DNA of 64,000 nt, taken from assembly GCF_035581345.1 (NCBI RefSeq), contig NZ_CP141608.1:4122501-4186500 (forward strand), read 5' to 3'. Below the pieces are notes generated by a model. It ran no database searches. It was not told where the DNA came from and saw only the letters and a program-made list of their open reading frames with translations. Both the position numbers and the translations under genes were made by a program. The stretch comes from Pseudomonas sp. JQ170C. GTDB taxonomy: Bacteria > Pseudomonadota > Gammaproteobacteria > Pseudomonadales > Pseudomonadaceae. Below are positions 33,801-41,640 of the stretch, one piece after another (position 1 is the first letter of the stretch; the number at the start of each line of letters is the position of its first letter).

Positions 33801-35343
33801 TGAGGCTCGGGTCGTCGGCGTAGTCCGCCAGCGCCTGGGCGGCTTCGGCCGGATCGGCGCTGACCAGCAGCAAGCGATGCGAGTGGACGTCGCGACGGAA
33901 CATGGCCTGGTAGGCCACGTCGTAATAATTGGCCTCAGGGTGCGCGGCCAGGTAGTTGGCAAAACGCTCGGCCGTGGCGCGCAGGCCATCGGCATCCTTG
34001 GCGCTGAGCATCAATGGCACGCGACGCGCCTGGGTCGGTGCGGCAGACGCCGGCAGCGGCTCAGGGCTTTGCAAAATGACGTGGGCGTTGGCGCCACCGA
34101 AGCCGAAGGAGTTGACCCCGACGGTCAGTTGCCCTTCTGGCTTGAGTGCGTGGGTTTCGGTCACGACCTTGAGGTTGAGGTCGGCAAACGCGATGTTCGG
34201 GTTGAGTTCTTCAACGCCGATGGTGGCCGGCACTTTGCGCTCGATCAGGCAGTTGAGCGCCTTCATCAGGCCGGCAACGCCGGAGGCTGCTTCCAGGTGA
34301 CCCAGGTTGCTCTTGACCGAGCCGATCGGCAGCGGATTGCCAGCCCCACGGGCCTGGCCCAGGGCCTCACCGATGGCGCGGGTCTCGACCGGGTCGCCTA
34401 CTGCCGTACCCGTGCCATGCGCTTCCAGGTAATCAAGCTGCGAAGGGTCAATACCGGCCTTGGCATAGGCGCGCTTGAGCAACGCTGCCTGGGCATCGGC
34501 ATTGGGCAGGGTCAGGCTCGACTTGCGGCCATCGGTATTGACCGCACTGGCGGCGACCACCGCCAGGATCGGGTTGCCGTCGGCCACAGCCTGGTCGTAG
34601 TCCTTGAGCAGGAACAGACCACCGCCCTCGGAGCGCGCATAACCGTCGCCGCTCTCATCGAAGGAGTGGCAACGCCCGGTGCGCGACAGCATCGAGGCCT
34701 TGGCGAAAATCATGAAACCGAACGGGTGCATGTGCAGGCTGATGCCACCGGTCACGGCCTGGTCGATGTCACCGCTGAGGATGGCCTGGCAGGCCTGGTG
34801 AAAAGCCACCAGCGAAGACGAACAGGCGGTATCGATGGCCATGCTCGGGCCGCGCAGGTCGTAGAAGAATGACAGGCGGTTGGCGGCGATGCTCATGGTG
34901 TTGCCGGTGGCGGTGGCGGCGTCGATCGAGGCCATGTCTTCCACCAGGCGATACGCCTGCTCCACCGCGGCGATCCCCAGGTACACACCACAGTTGCTGC
35001 CGCGCAGGCTGGACGGCTTGACGCCGGCGTTCTCGAAAGTTTCCCAGCACATTTCCAGCAACATGCGTTGCTGCGGGTCCATTACTGCCGCTTCGCGCGG
35101 CGAGATGTTAAAGAAACCCGCATCGAATGCACTGACATCGCCCAGGGTGCCGGCCGCGAAAGTGTAACTGGTAGCCGGGTTGGCTTTGTCCGGGTGCAGG
35201 AACTCGGCGTGATCCCAGCGGGAGGTGTCGACCTGAGTAACCAGATCCCTCCCGGCCATCAAGTTCTGCCAGAAGCTGCTCGTGGTAGAGCCGGGAAAAC
35301 GGAAAGAACAACCAACAATTGCTACCTGTCTACGCTTTGTCAA
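27820..35343 (-). CDS. Highly reducing type I polyketide synthase (KS-AT-DH-pseudoMT-ER-KR-ACP), RkpA-like
   Basis: The protein is 2,507 aa. KS: Cys 174 in DTACSSSLV, with His in EAHGTGTAVGD and KSNLGHLEAASG. AT: GHSVGEV (Ser 624), later YAFHSPAM, which suggests malonyl-CoA. DH: His 926 in DHKVGESVLFP (the usual HxxxGxxxxP with E in the G place) and Asp 1090 in LLDGAFQ. A region about 1230-1560 looks like a methyltransferase with a degenerate SAM motif (LELGFGGQSF). ER: HGAAGGVGIA about 1902. KR: TGGVGGFG about 2109, Tyr 2252 in NYVAAN. ACP: Ser 2416 in LGLDSLMSVEL. There is no thioesterase; release is probably by the oxoamine synthase just downstream. TTG 35343 has AAGGA seven bases upstream; an ATG at 35385 is the alternative. 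Confidence 0.92.
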   Translation of the reverse strand: MTKRRQVAIVGCSFRFPGSTTSSFWQNLMAGRDLVTQVDTSRWDHAEFLHPDKANPATSYTFAAGTLGDVSAFDAGFFNISPREAAVMDPQQRMLLEMCWETFENAGVKPSSLRGSNCGVYLGIAAVEQAYRLVEDMASIDAATATGNTMSIAANRLSFFYDLRGPSMAIDTACSSSLVAFHQACQAILSGDIDQAVTGGISLHMHPFGFMIFAKASMLSRTGRCHSFDESGDGYARSEGGGLFLLKDYDQAVADGNPILAVVAASAVNTDGRKSSLTLPNADAQAALLKRAYAKAGIDPSQLDYLEAHGTGTAVGDPVETRAIGEALGQARGAGNPLPIGSVKSNLGHLEAASGVAGLMKALNCLIERKVPATIGVEELNPNIAFADLNLKVVTETHALKPEGQLTVGVNSFGFGGANAHVILQSPEPLPASAAPTQARRVPLMLSAKDADGLRATAERFANYLAAHPEANYYDVAYQAMFRRDVHSHRLLLVSADPAEAAQALADYADDPSLSELSSVLEAGQALDKVQGPVFVYSGNGSQWQGMGSAMLGNPLFEAAVAEVDAIFQPLAGYSLRAELLGENGEDRYVRTEIAQPALFALQVAVTRVLAAQGFHPAAVIGHSVGEVAAAWACGALTLEDATQVIFHRSRLQGLTRGSGQMSAVGLSGEDTAAVLVELGLDSQLVIAGENSARGATVAGSVEALSVLEEALTERQVFVRRLGLDYAFHSPAMNPIERQVIADLAHIRPRSGDIPFYSTVVGGELDGQRLDSRYWWQNIRFPVLFQGAMDALVGQGFNLYVEVGPHPILRAYVTDALNARELPGQVIGTLLRKDNSPALLERCMAKLLIAGGEPDWQPHFPVAGNNVRLPNYAWQRDSFQLPVSAESFGVLQRERVHPLLGYPLADRALTWENRLDTQLFPTLGDHKVGESVLFPGAGFTELALAVALLHQPGEFVDIEELEIHNPLLLGSEGSKKIRVNVEEADGTLRVTSRTLAQREEWVQHVVARLPGEARGVLLGGRAPALPQRPADFTGEQHLALTCAVGLNYGPAYQAVSAVWVEPARVLAQLSVPEAIADELASLHLHPALLDGAFQLITELLVSQPGSNKGLAFIPVKFGRIAFAKAGGVPCLAEVVQLKRTEHSLLVDFTLFDAAGNAVLFIKDARFRGVRLQRDRSGDIKHLAHVGVAAPGQVVPLVREAQAGTPLVAHLQGLGDEAVQARYLNEVEPLLEALCSSFVLDLIEQAGGQLSAEQVALWSQHEGVPGDYLATLLRHGQDDGSLGCDADGNWKVVEAGERPASEEIWQELFKSYPEHFQIIHSVGRIGRHLLALLDGRQTLEQLLPRETSGANLARLVLGAAGQQRLLAGVRETLAQRLAALPAGQRLRVLELGFGGQSFIESLYAGIDFDRVDYSYCVQEPELAQMLRDDCPALDIVGFDQLADAGQYDWVLVPTDLAALDSIGEALRQAANALNAHGQLALLAQYPARWADFVFGAQADWWLAGPQQALSRQQRPSFWLHELQRHGLTLTHTLEALPGNACGSYLLLAEKPLGGHAPTVETPVQRWALVAEAGQGAAEQLAQALREQGQQVSLLLPGNAQALAQQLAALDQAPEQLLHLVGFDANQGLDGQGLRCMQAAALVQACESLGMAPQCWLLTRGAAAHLYAGDSAENVDAIADAAFWGFGRTLANESVSCKVRLLDLAFNAPVDSLLPALLHADAETELAITADGQRYVPRLRVLDDQARVVGDADKRISLGFDLPGQLRNLRWEVREPRLPAPDELDIAVRATGLNFRDVMFALGLLSDEAIENGFSGPTLGFEFSGVVQGKGADVLGDFAPGDRVVGFGPCSFANRLVTNANAVARIPDGMSFEAAATIPSTFFTVYYALHYLARLEPGEKVLIHGAAGGVGIAAIQIAKWCGAQIYATAGSDEKRDFLRLLGVDKVFDSRSLAYADEVLAMTGGRGVDVVLNSLAGEAINRNLRVLKPFGRFLELGKRDFYQNTRIGLRPFRNNISYFGIDADQLMSERPDLTRRLFAQMMALFEQGILHPLPFREFDANQVVEAFRYMQQARQIGKIVVTYGNPIEQLVETRQQPVQHLQLSGDATYLVTGGVGGFGLRTAQWLVDKGARHLVLLGRRGPASVEVQPSLAAWQAQGIDVQALACDITDAQQLRGVFERINASPYPLRGLVHAATVIDDSLIRNLEAEQLQRVLEPKAKGAQYLHELTRELALDFFVMFSSATTLFGNPGQANYVAANHWLEALARHRRSLGLAATAVLWGAIDDVGFLARNEQIKDALQSRMGGAALRADVALAHLEQMLLKGDDGIGVLELEWKALSRFLPSAATPRFVELVRAHGGEQDDDNDAEDIQRMLAELDDEQVLERFVELLKHEVCEILRLPAARLDTQRPLQELGLDSLMSVELVVALEERFGIRLPVMELSESSSIDKLSVRILDLLRGEAGGNEASAPAALAENVLARHGSELSREQIAELNAELADNTAVPNRLIE

Positions 35344-35714
35344 AACCCATTCCTTTAAAACTCTTCCGGGCACCATCCCATCCATCGGACAGCCGGCGTG
35401 CCAGGCCAATATTCATTTGGCAAGTCGTTAAACGTCACCTGCGGATCATCTTTTTATCTGGAGGTTGCCTTGCTGCACACAGGAAAGGTGCAAGGCGAAT
35501 GGCCTACACGCATCGCGTAGGAAATCTTCAGAAATACTGTGGGAATGATACGCGGTCTGGAGGGTCAGGGAAAACCCAAAGCGGCGGGTGGCGGGAAAAT
35601 GTTCGATGTGGTTCACGTGAGTGAGAATTTGTCGTACGACTGAACTAACATTCGGCCTCGCTCGCAGCCTTTTTCCCCCTTCGATCAGGCGGTTAAAGCA
35701 CCCAAGAGGTCGTT
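35344..35714. other. Intergenic region upstream of the PKS, between it and the hydrolase relic
   Basis: About 370 bp with no convincing gene on either strand. It must carry the PKS promoter (minus strand), but no strong -35/-10 pair stands out. The open frames here look non-coding. Confidence 0.5.
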
Positions 35715-36284
35715 GTGACAACCCAGCTTTCAAAACTCATCTTCCTTCCAGACGCCCCCGGCAATACCGACATTGGTGCCCCGCACAGCCAAATTCCTCA
35801 CTACGGCATATCAGCTTCATATGGGCTAGCCGGAGTTCGATCCCCACCTGAACCCGCAGTCAATTACATGGATTACCTCGTAGCACGCCTGCTTTCCCAG
35901 ATCGACCAGCCACCGGGGCTTGTTGCGCACGTATGTGCTGCGCTGGAGTGGCCTGAGCGAATCACCCACCTGGTGCTGAGCGTTACTTCGAGCGGGGTGT
36001 ATATGCCTTCATTTGGCGTATCTGACTGGCGACCTGAGTTTACTGTTGAGTATTCGCAGGCACCGCACTGATTTCTGGGTGACCAAAGCGATTTGAGTGG
36101 GCGGTTGGTGGAACTTCGTATGCCGGTGCTACGGCTACCGGGTGATAATGACCCTGTCAGCCCGGTTGGGGTGGATGAATATCAAGTGCTGCTGTTGCCC
36201 TGTTCAACGCTGCATGTTCTCAAGGGTCCAGGGCATGACCTGTCTGGGAGCCAGTCATGCGAAGAAGGAGGCGAAGTTGATTGA
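35715..36284 (+). pseudogene. Decayed alpha/beta hydrolase
   Basis: A GTG start at 35715 (AAGAGGT upstream) opens a reading frame resembling alpha/beta hydrolases: IFLPDAPGNTDI, then WPERITHLVLSVTSSGV and GVSDWRPEF. It is cut by TGA at 36069-36071, where the family normally has Trp (PxWF), and then continues in the same frame to 36284 with VPVLxLxGDxDPVSPV-like sequence (MPVLRLPGDNDPVSPV) and GPGHDL, which would hold the catalytic Asp and His. The nucleophile elbow (QSMGG-type) is missing where LVAHVCAALEW stands, implying a small internal deletion. Two independent lesions mean it is probably inactive. Confidence 0.75.
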
Positions 36285-36484
36285 TGGATACATGGAAATT
36301 CATGACGTAACAGGATCGTTTCGCGGACCTGAAAGATTCCACCCGCAATAAGATATGCCACCTCTATTCAGCAAGCTTGAAGTTGTTTTTATTCAAGCAC
36401 TTACTGGACATCCAGCATTGTGGGTTTGTTTCCACTTGCTTTAGACTGCGCGGCAAAATGGACGCACTCATACCAAGGAACCTC

Positions 36485-37324
36485 ATGATCAAGAAATGCC
36501 TGTTTCCCGCAGCTGGCTACGGCACTCGTTTTTTGCCTGCCACCAAAGCCATGCCCAAGGAAATGCTGCCGGTGGTGAACAAGCCACTGATCCAATACGG
36601 CGTTGAAGAAGCGCTGGAAGCTGGATTGAACGAGATTTCCATCGTTACCGGCCGCGGCAAGCGCGCCCTGGAAGACCACTTCGACATCAGCTACGAGCTG
36701 GAAAACCAGATCAAGGGCACCGACAAAGAGAAGTACCTGGTCGGTATCCGTCGCCTGCTCGACGAGTGCTCGTTCTCCTACACCCGCCAGACCGAAATGA
36801 AAGGCCTGGGCCACGCCATCCTGACTGGCCGCCCGCTGATCGGCGACGAGCCGTTCGCGGTCGTGCTGGCTGACGACCTGTGCGTCAACCTCGAAGGTGA
36901 CGGTGTACTGCAGCAGATGGTCAAGCTGTACAACCAGTTCCGCTGCTCGATCGTCGCCATCCAGGAAGTCGATCCGCAGGAAACCAACAAGTACGGCGTG
37001 ATCTCCGGCGAGATGATCCGTGACGACATCTACCGCGTGAACAGCATGGTCGAGAAGCCGGCCCCTGAAGACGCGCCGTCGAACCTGGCCATCATCGGCC
37101 GCTACATCCTGACCCCGGACATCTTCAAGCTGATCGAAGAAACCGAGCCAGGCAAAGGCGGCGAGATCCAGATCACCGACGCCCTGATGAAGCAGGCGCA
37201 GAACGGTTGCGTAATTGCCTACAAGTTCAAGGGCAAGCGTTTTGACTGCGGTGGTGCTGAAGGCTACATCGACGCCACTAATTTCTGCTTCGAGAACTTC
37301 TACAAGACCGGCAAAGCTTACTGA
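36485..37324 (+). CDS. galU: UTP-glucose-1-phosphate uridylyltransferase
   Basis: The protein is 279 aa. It has the nucleotidyltransferase motif FPAAGYGTRFLPATKAMPKE at the start, VVLADDL with metal-binding Asp, and EKPAPE. It makes UDP-glucose from UTP and glucose-1-phosphate for polysaccharides and LPS core. ATG 36485 follows AAGGA at good spacing; the frame is open 36 codons further upstream but unlikely to be used. It sits at the right edge of the capsule island, just past the hydrolase relic, and opens the conserved P. putida-like backbone. Confidence 0.97.
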   Translation: MIKKCLFPAAGYGTRFLPATKAMPKEMLPVVNKPLIQYGVEEALEAGLNEISIVTGRGKRALEDHFDISYELENQIKGTDKEKYLVGIRRLLDECSFSYTRQTEMKGLGHAILTGRPLIGDEPFAVVLADDLCVNLEGDGVLQQMVKLYNQFRCSIVAIQEVDPQETNKYGVISGEMIRDDIYRVNSMVEKPAPEDAPSNLAIIGRYILTPDIFKLIEETEPGKGGEIQITDALMKQAQNGCVIAYKFKGKRFDCGGAEGYIDATNFCFENFYKTGKAY

Positions 37325-37344
37325 GTGCTCGGTGCTGTGTAAGA

Positions 37345-37368
37345 AAGCCACCTTCGGGTGGCTTTTTT
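37345..37368 (+). terminator. Rho-independent terminator of galU
   Basis: AAGCCACC-TTCG-GGTGGCTT stem-loop (37345-37364) with a following T run, 20 bases after the galU stop. The UUCG tetraloop and T tract are classic. Confidence 0.93.
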
Positions 37369-37503
37369 ATGCAGCGCGAATGCCTTGCACTCTTGGTAAA
37401 CTGTGACCCTTATGTTTTTGATGCGGATCTGGGCGGCGTCTCGGCCACCCCTCTGGAAACGCCCGAAAACACCCCGAAAATGGTACAAACCGCGTCGTAG
37501 AAA

Positions 37504-38514
37504 ATGCCTCCAGAATCCGCTTCAACCTCAATGAACACCCGATCTGAGCCCTCCCGCCGCTTCAGCGTGGCGCCGATGATGGATTGGACCGACCGCCACT
37601 GCCGCTTCTTCCTGCGCCTGCTCTCCAGCAATGCCCTCCTCTACACCGAAATGGTCACCACCGGCGCCCTGCTCCACGGTGACGCCGAGCGCTTTTTGCG
37701 CCATGACGAAGCCGAACACCCCCTGGCCTTGCAATTGGGCGGCAGCGTGCCGGCGGATCTGGCTGCCTGCGCCAAGCTGGCCCAGGAGGCCGGCTATGAC
37801 GAGGTAAACCTCAACGTCGGCTGCCCAAGTGACCGGGTGCAGAACAATATGATCGGCGCCTGCCTGATGGGGCATCCGGCGTTGGTAGGCGATTGCGTCA
37901 AGGCGATGCAGGATGCAGTGCAGATTCCGGTGACGGTGAAGCACCGCATCGGGATCAACGGTCGCGACAGTTATGCCGAGCTGTGTGATTTCGTCGGGCA
38001 GGTGCGTGACGCGGGCTGTCGCAGTTTTACTGTGCATGCGCGCATTGCGATCCTTGAAGGGTTGTCGCCGAAGGAAAACCGTGAGATTCCGCCGCTGCGT
38101 TATGACGTGGCCGCGCAGTTGAAAGCGGATTTCCCTGATCTTGAGATCGTGCTCAATGGCGGTATCAAGACGCTGGCCGAGTGCCAGGCGCATCTGCAGA
38201 CGTTCGATGGGGTGATGCTGGGGCGCGAGGCTTATCACAATCCGTATGTGCTGGCTGAAGTGGACCAGCAGTTGTTCGGCAGCCAGGCGCCGGTGATCAG
38301 CCGCAGTGAGGCGCTGGCCAAGTTGCGCCCCTATATCGCCGCGCACCTGGCATCGGGCGGCGCCATGCACCATGTGACCCGGCACATTCTCGGCCTTGGC
38401 CAGGGCTTCCCGGGGGCACGCAAGTTCCGTCAGTTGCTGTCGGTGGATATCCACAAGACCAACGACCCACTGGCCCTGCTCGATCAGGCCGGCGAGCTGT
38501 TGCAGGGGCGCTGA
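37504..38514 (+). CDS. dusA: tRNA-dihydrouridine synthase A
   Basis: The protein is 336 aa. It is an FMN TIM-barrel protein with APMMDWTDRHCRFF at the start, NVGCPSDRVQNNMIGACLM (catalytic Cys about 120), VTVKHRIGI and VLNGGI. The SDRVQNNMIGACLMG sequence is the DusA type, which reduces U20/U20a in tRNA. Start ATG 37504 lacks a strong SD; a second Met at 37534 (MNTRSEP) is possible. Confidence 0.95.
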   Translation: MPPESASTSMNTRSEPSRRFSVAPMMDWTDRHCRFFLRLLSSNALLYTEMVTTGALLHGDAERFLRHDEAEHPLALQLGGSVPADLAACAKLAQEAGYDEVNLNVGCPSDRVQNNMIGACLMGHPALVGDCVKAMQDAVQIPVTVKHRIGINGRDSYAELCDFVGQVRDAGCRSFTVHARIAILEGLSPKENREIPPLRYDVAAQLKADFPDLEIVLNGGIKTLAECQAHLQTFDGVMLGREAYHNPYVLAEVDQQLFGSQAPVISRSEALAKLRPYIAAHLASGGAMHHVTRHILGLGQGFPGARKFRQLLSVDIHKTNDPLALLDQAGELLQGR

Positions 38515-38639
38515 CTCCGGAACCTGTGCCGGCTTGCGGACTCGAAGCTTTATCCATTGCCCTTGCTTGCCAGCCAGCCCTTGAGCGGCTGGCAGCGCTC
38601 GGGTAATGTCGACCCAATCGCACAGGACAGAGCACGCCC

Positions 38640-39566
38640 ATGACCTCCAAGCTGGAACAACTCAAGCAGTTCACCACTGTGGTTGCCGACACTGGTGATA
38701 TTGATGCCATCAGCCGTCTTAAGCCGGTCGACGCCACCACCAACCCCTCCCTGTTGCTCAAGGCCGCCGCCATGCCCGGTTATGCCGACCTGCTCAAGCA
38801 GTCGGTCGAGCACGGCAAGGGTGATGTCGGTCTTGCCTGTGACACCTTTGCCGTGGCCATTGGCGCCGGGATTCTCAAGGTGATTCCGGGGCGTATCTCC
38901 ACCGAAGTCGATGCCCGGCTGTCTTTCGATGAGCCTGCCTTGCTGGCCAAGGCGCGCCAGTTGATCGACCTGTACGAAAAGGCCGGTGTCGGCCGCGATC
39001 GCGTGCTGATCAAGCTGGCCTCGACCTGGGAGGGCATTCGTGCCGCCGAGAAGCTGGAGAAGGAAGGCATCCAGACCAACCTGACGCTGCTGTTCTCGTT
39101 CGCCCAGGCGCAAGCCTGTGCCGATGCCGGGGTATTCCTGATTTCGCCGTTCGTGGGCCGTATCTACGATTGGTACAAGAAGTCTACCGGCAAGGAGTAT
39201 GTCGGCGCCGAAGATCCAGGCGTGCAGTCAGTGACACGGATCTACGACTACTACAAGACCAACGGTTACAACACCGTGGTCATGGGGGCGAGCTTCCGTA
39301 ACATCGGCCAGATCGAGCAATTGGCGGGCTGTGACCGCCTGACCATCAGCCCTGAACTGCTGCAACAGCTCAGCGATGACCAGGGCGACCTACCGCGCAT
39401 CCTCAAGCCAGGCAACAAGGGTGAAGCACGCCAGCACCTGACCGAGGCGCAGTTCCGCTGGGCGTCCAACGAAGACGCCATGGCCACCGAGAAGCTGGCC
39501 GAGGGGATTCGCCAGTTCGCACGGGACCAGGAAAAACTTGAGGCCTTGTTGGCTGCAAAAGCCTGA
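38640..39566 (+). CDS. tal: Transaldolase
   Basis: The protein is 308 aa, of the TalB-type (class I). It has [13 protein letters not shown] at the N-terminus and the Schiff-base lysine in [11 protein letters not shown] (Lys 125). It shifts a dihydroxyacetone unit between sedoheptulose-7-phosphate and glyceraldehyde-3-phosphate in the non-oxidative pentose phosphate pathway. Stands alone downstream of dusA. Confidence 0.97.
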   Translation: MTSKLEQLKQFTTVVADTGDIDAISRLKPVDATTNPSLLLKAAAMPGYADLLKQSVEHGKGDVGLACDTFAVAIGAGILKVIPGRISTEVDARLSFDEPALLAKARQLIDLYEKAGVGRDRVLIKLASTWEGIRAAEKLEKEGIQTNLTLLFSFAQAQACADAGVFLISPFVGRIYDWYKKSTGKEYVGAEDPGVQSVTRIYDYYKTNGYNTVVMGASFRNIGQIEQLAGCDRLTISPELLQQLSDDQGDLPRILKPGNKGEARQHLTEAQFRWASNEDAMATEKLAEGIRQFARDQEKLEALLAAKA

Positions 39567-39618
39567 TACAAATCGGGTTTGCCACTGAGGCGAGGAATGC
39601 GGAGCATTCTTTCCTTTT

Positions 39619-39667
39619 CGCGGGTCAAGCCCGCTCCTACAAGCGGTAGGAGCGGGCTTGACCCGCG
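39619..39667. repeat. Perfect inverted REP pair upstream of phoD-like gene
   Basis: CGCGGGTCAAGCCCGCTCCTAC (39619-39640) and its exact complement (39646-39667), separated by 5 bases: a 22-bp perfect palindrome between tal and the PhoD-like gene. It could terminate tal. Confidence 0.88.
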
Positions 39668-39696
39668 CTGCTTTCGACTTTGCTTTCAGAGATCTG

Positions 39697-41601
39697 ATGC
39701 CTGAATCTTCTGCACTACCCGCAGTACTGGCCGGCCCCCTGCTGCGTCGCCTCGAATCACAACGGATGGTGTTCTGGCTGGTCGCCTCGCAGCCCCTGCA
39801 GCCCGTGCTGGAGTTAAGCGTTGCAGGCATTGCACCCAACATCGACTGCCAGGTCGTGCCCATCGGTCGCCAGGCCTTCGTACACCTGATCGACATTCAC
39901 CTCGACAGTCCGTTGCCCTGCGATGTGCAGATCGACTATGACTTGATCCTGCAGACTGCTGCCGGCACACAGGGCATCGCCGAATGGGCCCCGCACCTGC
40001 TCTACGACGGCGCCCGGCAGCCGAACTTCGTCCTCCGCTCACGCCTTGAGCATCTGCTCCACGGGTCCTGCCGCAAGCCCCACCACCCCGCCGCCGACGG
40101 TTTGCTGTGTGCAGACCGCCTGCTGATGGAGTGCACCGATCCCACCGCGCGCCCCGCCCTGCTGATGATGAGTGGCGACCAGGTGTATGCCGATGACGTC
40201 GCTGGGCCCATGCTGCGTGCCATCCACGCCTTGATCGAGCGACTGGGGTTGTTTGACGAGCAATTGGAGGGCGCCGTGGTCGATGACAGCCAGGCGCTCT
40301 ACCGCCACGCCGCCAGCTACTACCACCGCGCTGACCTGCTGCCCGCACTGGAAAGCAACGAAACCCTGCGCGAGCGCTTCTTCGGTGGCGCACGCAAGCC
40401 GATCTTCACCAGCAGCAATGCCGACAATCACCTGGTGACCTTTGCCGAGGTCATGGCCATGTACCTGCTGGTGTGGTCGCCGGTGCCGTGGACGCTGGTC
40501 GATGTGCAGATGCCGGCCGGGCTCACCGAACAGCGCCAGGTGCGCTTCAAGCAGGAGCGGCAGTTGATCCAGGGCTTCGTCAGCGGCCTGGGCGGGGTGG
40601 CCCGGGTGCTGGCGCACCTGCCGAGCCTGATGATTTTCGACGACCATGACATCACCGATGACTGGAACCTGTCGGCGCAATGGGAGCAGACCGCCTATGG
40701 CCATCCATTCTCCAAACGCATCATCGGCAACGCGCTGCTCGCCTATTTGCTGTGCCAGGGCTGGGGCAACGACCCTGACGCGTGCCGCGACCTGGTACTC
40801 AAATGCCAGGCATTGAGCCGCAGTGCCTTGGCCGACCAGGCCCTGGATGCCCCGTCGCAAGACGACCTGATTGATGACGTGCTGCGCTTTCAGGGCTGGC
40901 AATTCGTGCTGCCAAGCAGTCCGCCACTGCTAGTGCTCGACACCCGCACCCGCCGCTGGCGTAGCGAAAGCAACATCAAGAAGCCGTCCGGCCTGCTCGA
41001 CTGGGAGGCCCTGAGTGAGCTGCAGCAAGCCTTGCTCGACCACCCCTCGGCCATCATCGTGTCGCCCGCCCCCATCTTCGGCGTCAAGCTGATCGAGACG
41101 GTGCAGCGGGTGTTCAGCTGGCTAGGCTACCCCCTGCTGGTCGATGCCGAGAACTGGATGGCCCACCGCGGCGCTGCCCAGGTGATCCTCAACATCTTCC
41201 GACATTCACGCACACCGGGGCATTACGTGGTGTTGTCGGGCGATGTGCATTACTCATTTGTCTATGAGGTGCTGATCCGCCATCGCCAGCGCAGCCCGCA
41301 CTTGTGGCAGATCACCAGCAGCGGCATCAAGAACGAGTTTCCGCGGCGCCTGCTGGATACATTCGACCGCCTCAACCGCTGGCTGTACTCACCCCGCTCA
41401 CCGCTCAACTGGCTGACCAAGCGTCGCCAGATGGAAGTCATTCCACGTACGCCCACGCACAGCAAAGCCGGCGAGCGACTGTGGAACAGCGCAGGCCTGG
41501 GCCAGGTGTTTTTCAATGAACATGGGCAGCCGCAGCGGATTTTCCAGCTCAACGCCAATGGCGCAGCAAAAACGGAATTCCCGCCAAGGGCATCGGACTA
41601 G
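39697..41601 (+). CDS. PhoD-like metallophosphatase
   Basis: The protein is 634 aa. It has the metal-binding motifs of PhoD/alkaline phosphatase D: MMSGDQVYADDV, MIFDDHDITDDWNLS, and VVLSGDVHYSFVYE near the C-terminal third. No signal peptide is apparent, so it may be cytoplasmic or exported otherwise. It would hydrolyse phosphomono- or diesters. ATG 39697 is preferred (AGAGA upstream); an earlier in-frame start at 39658 lies in the REP palindrome. Confidence 0.88.
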   Translation: MPESSALPAVLAGPLLRRLESQRMVFWLVASQPLQPVLELSVAGIAPNIDCQVVPIGRQAFVHLIDIHLDSPLPCDVQIDYDLILQTAAGTQGIAEWAPHLLYDGARQPNFVLRSRLEHLLHGSCRKPHHPAADGLLCADRLLMECTDPTARPALLMMSGDQVYADDVAGPMLRAIHALIERLGLFDEQLEGAVVDDSQALYRHAASYYHRADLLPALESNETLRERFFGGARKPIFTSSNADNHLVTFAEVMAMYLLVWSPVPWTLVDVQMPAGLTEQRQVRFKQERQLIQGFVSGLGGVARVLAHLPSLMIFDDHDITDDWNLSAQWEQTAYGHPFSKRIIGNALLAYLLCQGWGNDPDACRDLVLKCQALSRSALADQALDAPSQDDLIDDVLRFQGWQFVLPSSPPLLVLDTRTRRWRSESNIKKPSGLLDWEALSELQQALLDHPSAIIVSPAPIFGVKLIETVQRVFSWLGYPLLVDAENWMAHRGAAQVILNIFRHSRTPGHYVVLSGDVHYSFVYEVLIRHRQRSPHLWQITSSGIKNEFPRRLLDTFDRLNRWLYSPRSPLNWLTKRRQMEVIPRTPTHSKAGERLWNSAGLGQVFFNEHGQPQRIFQLNANGAAKTEFPPRASD

Positions 41602-41640
41602 TCAGGGAAGGCAGGCGCCGTAAGGCGCCTGTTGTGCAGG

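Noticed and set aside
32332..34872. 846-codon open frame on the plus strand opposite the PKS KS-AT-DH part
   Set aside because: Same mirror effect; no protein-like features.
35826..35855. GAGTTCGATCCCC, resembling a tRNA T-arm (possible att site or tRNA end)
   Set aside because: No acceptor, D or anticodon arms around it; it lies in the reading frame of the hydrolase pseudogene.
36377..36484. N-terminal extension of galU in the open frame
   Set aside because: The known GalU N-terminus (MIKKCLFPAAG) begins at 36485 with a good SD; the extension is not protein-like.
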